A stretch of 8,719 bases of DNA from Pseudomonadota bacterium (GCA_023458595.1 JAEWYT010000172.1:1-8719), one strand, 5' to 3'; positions 1 through 8,464 are shown, numbered from the stretch's first letter. Translations and numbers: made by a program. Notes: generated by a model from the sequence alone, not told the origin.

Positions 1-2
1 GC

Positions 3-731
3 CGCCGGCTGAGCGCCGGCGAGGCCGCCCGCATCGAAGCGCTGGTCGAGCGGCGGCTGGAGGGCGAGCCCGTCGGCCGCATCCTCGGCAAACGCGAGTT
101 CTGGGACCTCGAGTTCCGGATCGGCCCGGACACGCTGGAGCCGCGTCCCGACACCGAGACGGTGGTGCAGGCGGCGCTCGCCTTCGTCGATGCCGGGCCG
201 GGACGGCGGGCGCCGCTCAGGATCGCCGATCTCGGCACGGGAACCGGATGCCTGCTGGTCGCGCTGCTCAGCGAACTGCCCGACGCCCACGGGGTCGGCG
301 TCGACATCAGCGAAGGCGCGGCGGCCATCGCCCGGGACAACGCGGAGGCGAACGGCGTCGGCGCACGGGCGGGCTTCGTGGTCGGCCGCTGGACGGCCGC
401 GCTCGAAAAGGGCGGCCTCGATGTAATCGTCTCGAACCCGCCCTATATTCCGTCCAGCGAGTGCGGACGGCTCGACCGCGAGGTCGCCGATCACGACCCG
501 ATTGCCGCCCTCGACGGAGGAGCCGACGGCCTCGAATGCTACCGGGCGATTCTCGGCGACGTCGGCAGGGTCCTGAAGCCCGGCGGCGCCCTCGTTCTGG
601 AACTCGGCGCCGGTCAGCACCCGGCGGTGACCGCGCTGGCCGACGAAGCGGGCCTCACGCCGGGTCCGGCGACGCGGGATCTCGCGGGGGTCGAGCGGGC
701 GGTTTTGGTAACCGTGCCGCCGGAGTCATAG
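3..731 (+). CDS. prmC: Peptide chain release factor N(5)-glutamine methyltransferase PrmC (5' end cut off by window)
   Basis: This enzyme methylates the glutamine of the GGQ motif in release factors RF1 and RF2, using S-adenosylmethionine, in the cytoplasm. The open frame enters from the left edge and stops with TAG at 729-731, leaving about 242 codons. The family is usually about 280-290 residues, so roughly 40-50 N-terminal residues lie outside. Seen in order: an N-terminal linker reading EFWDLEF then EPRPDTE (the PRPxTE signature), the SAM-binding motif I DLGTGTG at 228-248, and the catalytic NPPY motif at 435-446 followed by IPSSE. NPPY is the glutamine-binding signature of this family. 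The ATG at 162 is internal and is not the start, because family-typical sequence continues upstream of it. In related genomes prmC usually follows prfA, which would lie just left of the window. There is no obvious Rho-independent terminator right after the stop. Confidence 0.95.
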   Translation, partial: RRLSAGEAARIEALVERRLEGEPVGRILGKREFWDLEFRIGPDTLEPRPDTETVVQAALAFVDAGPGRRAPLRIADLGTGTGCLLVALLSELPDAHGVGVDISEGAAAIARDNAEANGVGARAGFVVGRWTAALEKGGLDVIVSNPPYIPSSECGRLDREVADHDPIAALDGGADGLECYRAILGDVGRVLKPGGALVLELGAGQHPAVTALADEAGLTPGPATRDLAGVERAVLVTVPPES

Positions 732-1153
732 GCGGCATGCTAAAAAGCGCTTGGAATACCGGGCCGAACAGGCTAGTTTCCGGGTGTGGTTCGGAGGCGG
801 CAGGTTATCGGCCGCCTGAGCCTTCCGGAGGCGTTCCTGGGGCAGGGGCACCCTCCGATGGAAGTGGGGCAAATGAACCGCGCCTCGTAATAGGAGAGGT
901 TCCCGCACTTCGCCGCGCTATCCGTTCTATACGTGCAAATCCGATTGCACTTGGAAACGGACGGGTTCCGTTCGCGCGGGCGAAAATGATCGGGGAACCG
1001 TTCTGAAACGGACCGATACGCGCCACGGGGTGGCAGCGACCAGAAAGATCGGAGCGTGAACCGACGAACGTGAAACTCGTTCGTGACAGCGATGGGCGTT
1101 TCCCGCCACGGCTGGATGGATTCTATATTTCGAATGGAGACGACTGAACTCCC
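732..1153 (+). other. Hairpin-rich intergenic region / possible structured leader upstream of the DUF4167 gene
   Basis: This 422-base gap has no convincing protein gene. It holds a run of inverted repeats. A 6-bp stem pairs 796-801 with 811-816. A compound hairpin pairs 822-831 with 852-864 (10 bp with a 3-nt bulge) and contains an inner 4-bp hairpin at 836-846. Further stems are 875-879 with 898-902, 933-938 with 945-950, 956-961 with 967-972, 998-1002 with 1007-1011, 1022-1026 with 1030-1034, and a 7-bp stem 1064-1070 with 1078-1084. AACGGA occurs at 956 and 1007 and TCCGTT at 921 and 967, so some pairings exclude each other. I see no clear promoter. It could be the 5' leader of the downstream gene, a separate small RNA, or chance pairing in GC-rich DNA. 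I could not match it to a known RNA family. Confidence 0.4.
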
Positions 1154-1819
1154 ATGAGACCGGGACAGCAGAACAAGAGAATGCGCGGACGCGGCCGCAG
1201 AGGTCCGAGTCCGCTGTCACGGACCTACGAAAGCAACGGTCCCGACGTGAAGATCCGGGGTACTGCTTCGCATATCGCCGAGAAGTACATGCAGCTCGCC
1301 CGCGACGCGCAGGCGTCCGGCGATCCGGTGGGCGCGGAGAACTATTTCCAGCACGCCGAGCACTATTTCCGGATCATCGCGGCGGCGCAGGCGCAGAATC
1401 CCCAGCAGGGGCAGGGCGACCAGCAGCGCATCCGCCCGAACGGCGCCGACGATTTCGACGACGATTCGGACGATACGACGCCGCAGCCTGTCCGCGGCGA
1501 AGGACCGCAGCCCGACTACCGGCCGCAGCCGGCGCTCGATCAGCCCCAGCCGATCGTGTCGGCGGGTGCGTCCGAGGAGGACGAAGGCGAGGGACGGGAG
1601 GCCGAGGCGCCCCCGCCCGAGGCCGGCCAGGGCAACGGCGGCCAGCCGCCGCGCCGCCGGCGGCGCAGGCCGGCTGCGGAAGGCTCGACCCAGCAGCCGG
1701 TGACCGCCGCCAACGGCGCGCATGGCGCAGGCGAGGCCGGACAGCCGGCGGCGGCCGCCTCCGGGGAAAGCCCGGCGAGCGAGGGGCCGAGCGAGACGCT
1801 CGCTCCCGCCGGCGACTGA
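1154..1819 (+). CDS. DUF4167 domain protein, arginine/glycine-rich, putative nucleic-acid binding
   Basis: A 221-residue protein of a family with no assigned function that I know of. Residues about 8-80 match the DUF4167 pattern: a basic RG-rich start (RMRGRGRRG at 9-17), then a helical block with YESNGPDVKIRGTA and a segment ending AENYFQHAEHYFRI near residue 74. The rest looks disordered: a Q/P-rich stretch, an acidic run at 99-107 (DDFDDDSDD), a second acidic patch near 141-151, and six arginines in a row at 167-172, ending in an Ala/Gly/Pro tail. No signal peptide or membrane segment is visible. The basic ends suggest RNA or DNA binding, but this is inference. The ATG at 1154 is favoured because the family motif starts right after it. 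A GGAGA at 1136-1140 is a rather distant ribosome-binding site. It is probably a transcription unit ending at the terminator 26 bases beyond its stop. Confidence 0.85.
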   Translation: MRPGQQNKRMRGRGRRGPSPLSRTYESNGPDVKIRGTASHIAEKYMQLARDAQASGDPVGAENYFQHAEHYFRIIAAAQAQNPQQGQGDQQRIRPNGADDFDDDSDDTTPQPVRGEGPQPDYRPQPALDQPQPIVSAGASEEDEGEGREAEAPPPEAGQGNGGQPPRRRRRRPAAEGSTQQPVTAANGAHGAGEAGQPAAAASGESPASEGPSETLAPAGD

Positions 1820-1844
1820 GCCGGCGCGGCTCCGAGGACAGGAT

Positions 1845-1873
1845 CAGGCCCCGTTTCGGGGCCTGTTTCGTTT
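1845..1873 (+). terminator. Rho-independent terminator of the DUF4167 gene
   Basis: A perfect 9-bp stem pairs 1845-1853 with 1857-1865 around a TTT loop. It is followed by the T-rich run TTTCGTTT at 1866-1873. The T tract lies on the + strand side, so it serves the DUF4167 transcript. The convergent MOSC gene stops right next to it. The same stem read on the - strand lacks a following T tract. Confidence 0.9.
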
Positions 1874-2646
1874 CAGGCCGAGGGGTTGCCGGCGATGCGG
1901 TCGCCACGCCTCATCGCGCCGCCGCGGACGATCTCGGCATAGACCCCGAGATCCGAGTGCCCGAAGGTGCGATCGAGCAGCCGGGGGATCTGCATGTCGC
2001 GCTCGGCGGTGTCGGGATCGACGTTGGTCGCCGCGCAGCGGACGATCCGGCGGACGACCCGCAAGACGACCTCGTCGCCGACGGCGAGTTCCGCGCCGAT
2101 CCTGTCGAACTCCGACCAGGGCTCCCAGCCGTCGAAATAGACGTTGGCGCGGAAGCGCAGGGGATGCACGGGCCGTCCGGCGATCCGTTCGAGATCGCGC
2201 ACGCTCGCCAGGTTGATGAGCGAGACCACAGGCCTGCCGACGTCGGAGAAGGTGTGGCCGGGCGCCGACAGAATTCTCGGCGCGCCCCTCAGTTCCGGGG
2301 CCATGTAGGCGGAGAAGAACTGCTCGACCAGCTGGCGGCCGAGCGGATCGTCGAGCCTGCCGCCGGCGACGCGCTTGCCGTGGCGCAGGATCGTCAGCTC
2401 GCCGGTCGCCTCGTCGAAGCCGGTCCGGAGCGCGGCCAGCCGCTCGTTCTTCATCAGCATCAGGAACTTCACCTTCGGCAGCTTTTCCGGGGCGTCCGGA
2501 TCGAAGCCGCTCGGGCCGTTCTCGATCGCCCAGGCGCGGTCGAACGGGATGGGCTTGCCGGGCGTCAGCGCGATCTCGTCCATCGGCTCGGGAGACAATC
2601 CCTTCACGGGATAGCGGTAAATGGCATCTATTGCGGCGTCGGGCAC
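1873..2646 (-). CDS. MOSC domain-containing protein (molybdenum cofactor-binding type)
   Basis: The protein has an N-terminal MOSC beta-barrel-type region (IDAIYRYPVKGLSPE, then FDRAWAIEN) followed by a MOSC domain with LRFRANVYFDG and RCAATNVDPDT. The cysteine in RCAATNVDPD (codon 2035-2037, residue 204 from the start chosen here) matches the position that ligates molybdenum in mARC/YcbX relatives. Those enzymes reduce N-hydroxylated compounds with an electron-transfer partner. No C-terminal 2Fe-2S ferredoxin domain is present, unlike YcbX, so a separate partner would be needed. The substrate is unknown. The frame is open up to an ATG at 2721 (282 residues). I prefer the GTG at 2646 (257 residues) because the family pattern begins there, an AAGG lies about 8 bases upstream, and the extra 25 residues look unlike the family and overlap the candidate clpB promoter. 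The stop is TGA at 1873-1875. It is divergent from clpB and convergent with the DUF4167 gene. Confidence 0.85.
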   Translation of the reverse strand: MPDAAIDAIYRYPVKGLSPEPMDEIALTPGKPIPFDRAWAIENGPSGFDPDAPEKLPKVKFLMLMKNERLAALRTGFDEATGELTILRHGKRVAGGRLDDPLGRQLVEQFFSAYMAPELRGAPRILSAPGHTFSDVGRPVVSLINLASVRDLERIAGRPVHPLRFRANVYFDGWEPWSEFDRIGAELAVGDEVVLRVVRRIVRCAATNVDPDTAERDMQIPRLLDRTFGHSDLGVYAEIVRGGAMRRGDRIAGNPSA

Positions 2647-2698
2647 GGCGAAAACCTTGAAGAAACGGGGGAATCGACTGCGGCCACCATCACCCCTT

Positions 2699-2726
2699 TT
2701 GTGGCACATTAGCAACACCATATTAG
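2699..2726 (+). promoter_or_regulatory. Candidate clpB promoter framed by an inverted repeat
   Basis: TTGTGG at 2699-2704 and TATTAG at 2721-2726 are separated by 16 bases and resemble a sigma-70-type promoter about 100 bases ahead of clpB. CACCATAT just before the -10 also faintly resembles a heat-shock -10 element. The 7-bp inverted repeat CACCCCT (2691-2697) and AGGGGTG (2725-2731) brackets the promoter and could be an operator. No good heat-shock sigma promoter with correct spacing was found. The call is tentative. Confidence 0.35.
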
Positions 2727-2730
2727 GGGT

Positions 2731-2803
2731 GCGGGCGGCTACGGCGCCCGCGGGACTACCATTGCCAAAGGGTGTCGGCCCGGTGCTTCACGGCCGTGCC
2801 GAC
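2731..2803 (+). promoter_or_regulatory. Two hairpins in the clpB 5' leader
   Basis: A 7-bp stem pairs 2731-2737 with 2745-2751 around a 7-nt loop. A second stem pairs 2774-2779 with 2798-2803, with further GGCC/CGG pairing inside it. Both lie between the candidate promoter and the clpB ribosome-binding site AGAGGGA at 2814-2820. That site is not itself obviously paired, so a thermometer mechanism is not supported by simple inspection. Confidence 0.35.
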
Positions 2804-2823
2804 GTGCCGGAAAAGAGGGACGC

Positions 2824-5427
<2,604 letters not shown>

Positions 5428-5456
5428 CGGCTCGCGTCGTCGCGAAGAGACATAAG

Positions 5457-5482
5457 CCCCGCCCGGAAACGGGCGGGGTTTT
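5457..5482 (+). terminator. Rho-independent terminator of clpB
   Basis: A perfect 9-bp GC stem pairs 5457-5465 with 5470-5478 around a GAAA tetraloop and is followed by TTTT. It can be lengthened by G-T and A-T pairs from 5454-5456. It lies 29 bases after the clpB stop codon. Confidence 0.93.
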
Positions 5483-5540
5483 CGTTGGGGCGAATGGATG
5501 GTGCCGGTCGGGCGCCAGATTTTCGCGGGCGCTTAGCCGC

Positions 5541-5583
5541 GCCGCGACCCCCCTCTCCATCTCTCCCCCGCAAGGGGGGAGAG
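5541..5583 (+). repeat. 43-bp palindromic intergenic repeat, copy 1
   Basis: The unit begins GCCGCGACCCCCC, continues TCTCCAT, and ends in a hairpin core in which 5561-5569 (CTCTCCCCC) pairs with 5575-5583 around GCAAG. An exact reverse-complement copy lies at 5697-5739. Weaker similarity extends about 15-20 bases beyond the GCCGCG end of both copies, so the true unit may be near 60 bases. C-rich elements with a CCGCAAG-type core are common between genes in Hyphomicrobiales genomes (recalled, not searched). It may act as a REP-like or MITE-like element. Confidence 0.85.
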
Positions 5584-5696
5584 AGGCGTTTGCCTCACGT
5601 TCGTCTGCCAACTGAAACTCCGCTACTCAAAGCGATGCGGGGGCAGCTCCGATTCCAGTCGCTTGTGGGATGTGTCGGCGACCGCCACCAGTGGCC

Positions 5697-5739
5697 CTCT
5701 CCCCCCTTGCGGGGGAGAGATGGAGAGGGGGGTCGCGGC
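5697..5739 (-). repeat. 43-bp palindromic intergenic repeat, copy 2 (inverted)
   Basis: This is base-for-base the reverse complement of 5541-5583. Its hairpin core pairs 5697-5705 with 5711-5719. It lies 63 bases downstream of the M23 gene's stop as read on the - strand. Each copy sits with the same orientation relative to its nearer gene, so each converging transcript meets the same element, reading GCCGCG end first. It may help end or stabilise transcripts. Confidence 0.85.
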
Positions 5740-5802
5740 ACGACGAGCGCCTGCGGAGGCGCGTCCGGCCGCTCGATATCTCGCAACGGTCGAGAGAGGA
5801 AA

Positions 5803-7752
5803 CTACTTCTGCGCGACCTGCGTCGACGCGGGGGCGCGGTTCATGAGGCCGTCTATGCGCCCCTTCTCCTTGTCGAAGGCGGCGAGCATGCGCCCGTCGA
5901 GGACGCGCCCGCGCGGCAGGCGGATGCGCATCGGATCGACGGTGTGATTGTTGACCAGGACCTCGTAGTGCAGGTGCGGGCCGGTCGACAGGCCGGTGGA
6001 GCCGACATAGCCGATGATCTGACCCTGGCGCACGCGCGTGCCCTCGCTGACGCCGCGGGCGAAGCCGGACATGTGGCTGTAGCTCGTCTCGTAGCCGTTG
6101 GCGTGGCGGATGCGGACGTGGCGGCCGTAGCCCGACTTCCAGTCGGCGTATTCGACGGTGCCGTTGCCCGACGCCATGATCGGCGTGCCCGGACGCGCGG
6201 CCCAGTCGACGCCGGAATGCATGCGCGAATAGCCCAGGATCGGATGGCGCCGCATGCCGTATCCGGAGCGGAACGTGCCGCCTGAGATCGGCTTGCGCAT
6301 CAGGAACTTCTTCGCGCTCTTGCCGGTCTCGTCGTAGAAGTCGACGACGCCGTCGTCGGAGGTGCGGAAGCGGTAGAAGCGCTTCGTCTCGCCCCTGAGA
6401 TTGATCGAGGCGTACAGCAGCTCCGGATCGTTGGAGGTCTCCTCCTCGCCGGTCTCGGCGTAGAACACCTCGAGCAGGTCGCCGGCGGAGACGGTGCGCT
6501 GGAAGTCGACGTCGAAGGAGAACACCTTGACGAGCTCGTCGACGAGCGGCGCCGGCACGCTGTTGCGGAAGCCGGCGTCGAACAGGCCCTCGTAGACGTT
6601 GGCGCGCGGCGCGTTCGCCGTAGGCGTGGTCGCGCGGCGCAGGGTGCCGGTCTCGAGCGGCTGGGCCGAGCCGATCATCGGCGTCGCCAGGGCCAGCGCC
6701 ACTGTGCGGGCGGCGTCGGCGCTGCTGTCCACCGGCAGGGTGAGCGCTACCGGCCGGTGCCGCTCGGGATCGTCCGTCGCCGGCGCGATGGTCATGCGCA
6801 CTTCGTCGTCGATATTGAGGATCGGCACCTTGCCGCCGGCGCGCACGAGGTCGATCAGCTCGGCCGCCTCCTGGGGCGTTGCGCCGTTGTCCGTCAGGAT
6901 CGATTCGATCGTGTCGCCCTTCTGGATCTTGACGGTGATCTCCTCGGAAACGGTCGGGGCGGCGGCGGTGTCGCGCTTGAAGACGGTGGTCACGTTGGCG
7001 GGGACGGCGGCCGCGAAGCGGGCGAGGTCCTCGGGCGCCAGGTGGGAGGCGGCCTCGGCGGCTCCGAGCGTCGCGTAGCCGGTCGCCGAAATCGGCAGGA
7101 GCGACGGGGCGGCGAAGGCCGTCTCGGTCGCCACGAAGTCGACGTTCTCGCGAATCGCCTGCTCGATCTCGGCGACGTCGAGAGCCGCATCGTCTTCGCG
7201 GCCGACGATGCCGGGATCGAAGTCCGAGTAGGCGACGGAGACAGAATCGTCGGTGTCGGGCGCCGGGCTCGAGCGGTCGTCGTTCCAGGCGCCGACGTCG
7301 GCGAAGACCTTGAGCGGATTGAAGGTGGGCGCCTTCTCCGCGAACTCGGTGCGCACCAGCGGCAGGCTCGCGGTCACGCGCACATAGGGCGTCACCTTGA
7401 CGAACTCCTTGCCGTCGACGCGGCGCACCGAGGTTTCCTGGATGACCTGGCGGCTGGAGATCTCGTCGGAGCGCACGACGATCCGGTCGCCCTTGCCGGC
7501 GCCGATCGCGTTGCTTTCGGCGGTCTCGGAGCGCAGGCCCGAGATCTGCACGCGCGGAGCCTCGGCGAACTGCGACTGGCGGTCGAAGGCGATGAACAGG
7601 GCCCCGCCCATCAGCGCGCCGCCGGCGACACCGGTCAGGACGGTCGAGGCGAGCCAACGGAAATTGATGCCGCGGCGGTCGATGGAGGTATCGTTCGAAG
7701 CGTTGTCTTCGAACGTGAGCGCAGGCTCGCGACCGATGTCGACACCCCTCAT
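5803..7752 (-). CDS. Membrane-anchored M23 family (LytM-type) metallopeptidase, RgsM-like
   Basis: A 649-residue envelope protein predicted to cut or bind peptidoglycan cross-bridges in the periplasm. Residues 1-33 are cytoplasmic, with no cleavable signal peptide pattern. One membrane helix lies at about 34-56, rich in Gly/Ala/Leu. A LysM/OapA-like segment follows around 270-325 (KIQKGDTIESIL). The C-terminal M23 domain carries HSGVD with zinc ligands H512 and D516, SYSH with H560, and HLHYE with H593 and H595. All expected catalytic and zinc residues are present. The start is ATG at 7750-7752, which places the membrane helix near the N-terminus as in relatives. The frame stays open to 8181, but that extension crosses the rRNA promoter and looks unlike protein. 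In Sinorhizobium the M23-type protein RgsM, needed for unipolar growth, is as I recall encoded beside clpB. That makes this a likely relative, not verified here. Confidence 0.9.
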   Translation of the reverse strand: MRGVDIGREPALTFEDNASNDTSIDRRGINFRWLASTVLTGVAGGALMGGALFIAFDRQSQFAEAPRVQISGLRSETAESNAIGAGKGDRIVVRSDEISSRQVIQETSVRRVDGKEFVKVTPYVRVTASLPLVRTEFAEKAPTFNPLKVFADVGAWNDDRSSPAPDTDDSVSVAYSDFDPGIVGREDDAALDVAEIEQAIRENVDFVATETAFAAPSLLPISATGYATLGAAEAASHLAPEDLARFAAAVPANVTTVFKRDTAAAPTVSEEITVKIQKGDTIESILTDNGATPQEAAELIDLVRAGGKVPILNIDDEVRMTIAPATDDPERHRPVALTLPVDSSADAARTVALALATPMIGSAQPLETGTLRRATTPTANAPRANVYEGLFDAGFRNSVPAPLVDELVKVFSFDVDFQRTVSAGDLLEVFYAETGEEETSNDPELLYASINLRGETKRFYRFRTSDDGVVDFYDETGKSAKKFLMRKPISGGTFRSGYGMRRHPILGYSRMHSGVDWAARPGTPIMASGNGTVEYADWKSGYGRHVRIRHANGYETSYSHMSGFARGVSEGTRVRQGQIIGYVGSTGLSTGPHLHYEVLVNNHTVDPMRIRLPRGRVLDGRMLAAFDKEKGRIDGLMNRAPASTQVAQK

Positions 7753-8109
7753 GATCGCCGCCTGATCCGTCTCCAAAGCATGGGCCCGACGGCCCACATC
7801 CCCACTGCTTTGCCCCGCGGCGCGGCCCCGTGCGGCTCCCTCCGAGCCCGGACCGGCCTTAGTCCCCCTGCCTCGAGAAAAGGCGGGAGGACGATGCGGA
7901 GCGGCGACCCCACTGTCAACAGGTCTTTGGCTTCTTAAGGAAAGCCGCGGACGCCGCCGACCCGGCCGTGTCCCCGAGGTCTGCGAACAGGGGACGCGAG
8001 GAATGTGGCGCCAATAGGACCGCAAGAGGCCTAAGCCTTGATTTCGATGCGGATTTCCGGGTGCGGGCGGGCGCCGCGGAAAAAAAATCGAATCCTCGAA
8101 ATCGGGGTG
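7753..8109. other. Intergenic region between the M23 gene and the rRNA promoter
   Basis: No protein gene is supported in these 357 bases. It holds the likely 5' leader and promoter of the M23 gene (- strand). A short hairpin just upstream of the M23 start pairs 7781-7786 with 7791-7796 around a 4-nt loop. A 6-bp inverted repeat lies at 7970-7975 and 7990-7995 with a 14-nt spacer. A run of eight A's at 8080-8087 is described with the rRNA promoter. Nothing else was recognised. Confidence 0.7.
7891..7919 (-). promoter_or_regulatory. Possible promoter of the M23 gene
   Basis: Read on the - strand, a perfect TTGACA occurs at 7919-7914, about 165 bases ahead of the M23 start. At 17-bp spacing the -10 would be CATCGT (7896-7891), a poor match. 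The -35 alone makes this plausible, since alphaproteobacterial -10 elements are often weak, but it is unproven. Confidence 0.35.
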
Positions 8110-8138
8110 TTGACAAGCGTGTGACGGCCCACCTATAT
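8110..8138 (+). promoter_or_regulatory. Strong rRNA operon promoter (sigma-70 type)
   Basis: A consensus -35 TTGACA (8110-8115) and a near-consensus -10 CTATAT (8133-8138) are separated by exactly 17 bases. Transcription should begin near 8145, giving a leader of about 320 bases before 16S rRNA. A run of eight A's at 8080-8087, about 22 bases upstream of the -35, may act as an UP-type element. No second equally good rrn promoter was seen in the window. Confidence 0.85.
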
Positions 8139-8221
8139 ACCGCCCCACGCCACGGTGCTGACGCGGCTTGCCCGCGACCACGCTGTGGCGCTTTACTTCC
8201 GACCGGGACCGGTGCTAATCT

Positions 8222-8238
8222 TCTTGGCCCTGCCAAGA
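8222..8238 (+). other. Hairpin in the rrn leader
   Basis: A perfect 7-bp stem pairs 8222-8228 (TCTTGGC) with 8232-8238 (GCCAAGA) around a CCT loop. It is followed by TGGCGGTTTT, which looks faintly like an intrinsic terminator. It lies upstream of boxA, so an early pause or termination site is conceivable. Confidence 0.45.
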
Positions 8239-8257
8239 TGGCGGTTTTGATCGGTCT

Positions 8258-8275
8258 GGAGGCGTGTCAGCCTCC
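8258..8275 (+). promoter_or_regulatory. boxB-like hairpin of the rrn leader
   Basis: A perfect 6-bp stem pairs 8258-8263 (GGAGGC) with 8270-8275 (GCCTCC) around a 6-nt loop, 23 bases ahead of boxA. A hairpin before boxA is the layout of rRNA antitermination sites in other bacteria. The boxB role is inferred from position only. Confidence 0.45.
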
Positions 8276-8298
8276 GGTGCGCGGCTTTCGTCGTGCGG

Positions 8299-8309
8299 GC
8301 TCTTTGACA
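8299..8309 (+). promoter_or_regulatory. boxA rRNA antitermination signal
   Basis: GCTCTTTGACA matches the boxA consensus TGCTCTTTAACA at all but one of the compared bases. It lies in the rrn leader about 155 bases before 16S rRNA. The following AAGAAAGAGAAACGTGGACG is typical of Hyphomicrobiales rrn leaders as I recall them. It is the binding site for NusB/S10 and lets RNA polymerase read through the untranslated rRNA. Confidence 0.85.
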
Positions 8310-8464
8310 AGTGAATAGGAAGAAAGAGAAACGTGGACGGCGGAGTCCCGCGCGTCGGTCCCTTGCGGATCGGCGACCGAGATTTCGGCCTGGTTCACGT
8401 TTCGACAGGTTCATAAAGAACCTCGTCAAGCGAGCGACCAGATGCCGGTACAAAATCTCAATCC
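8310..8464 (+). other. Pre-16S leader with processing-type hairpins
   Basis: This is the transcribed stretch between boxA and mature 16S rRNA. A 6-bp stem pairs 8355-8360 with 8375-8380. A second pairs 8404-8412 with 8418-8427 (9 bp with one bulged base). It should include one half of the RNase III processing stem, whose partner lies past 16S rRNA and outside the window. The short open frame crossing it into the rRNA is not a gene. Confidence 0.6.

Larger units (their letters stand above)
5428..5802. other. Convergent intergenic region between clpB and the M23 gene
   Basis: This 375-base gap has no convincing gene. It contains the clpB terminator, two inverted copies of a 43-bp repeat, and about 113 bases of unassigned sequence between them (5584-5696). 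The open frames crossing it on either strand have no recognisable protein pattern and run straight through the repeats. Confidence 0.8.

Noticed and set aside
873..890. Five-codon ATG frame ending TAA TAG after a GGAAG-GGGG stretch
   Set aside because: It is too short to judge as a leader peptide. It has no runs of a regulatory amino acid and could be chance.
248..1006. 252-codon frame starting inside prmC
   Set aside because: It is a +1-type shadow of prmC that continues into the hairpin-rich gap. It is arginine-rich and shows no family pattern.
2656..2690. CTTGAA followed by CCACCAT as a heat-shock sigma promoter for clpB
   Set aside because: The spacing is too long for the known heat-shock consensus, and CTTG is not followed by a CYTAT-type -10 at 17-18 bases.
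2709..2726. TTAGCA resembling half of a CIRCE (HrcA) operator
   Set aside because: The match is only partial and there is no GAGTGCTAA half downstream.
5627..7657. 676-codon - strand frame, 393-codon + strand frame (6757-7938) and similar frames over the M23 gene
   Set aside because: All are shadows of the M23 coding sequence with low-complexity charged translations and no domain pattern.
7753..8181. 143-residue N-terminal extension of the M23 protein
   Set aside because: It would pass through the rRNA promoter region and put the membrane helix at residue ~180. Its sequence is Arg/Pro/Gly-rich and looks like translated non-coding DNA.
8304..8309. TTGACA in the rrn leader as a second promoter -35
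   Set aside because: It is the end of the boxA signal, and no -10 element occurs at the expected distance.
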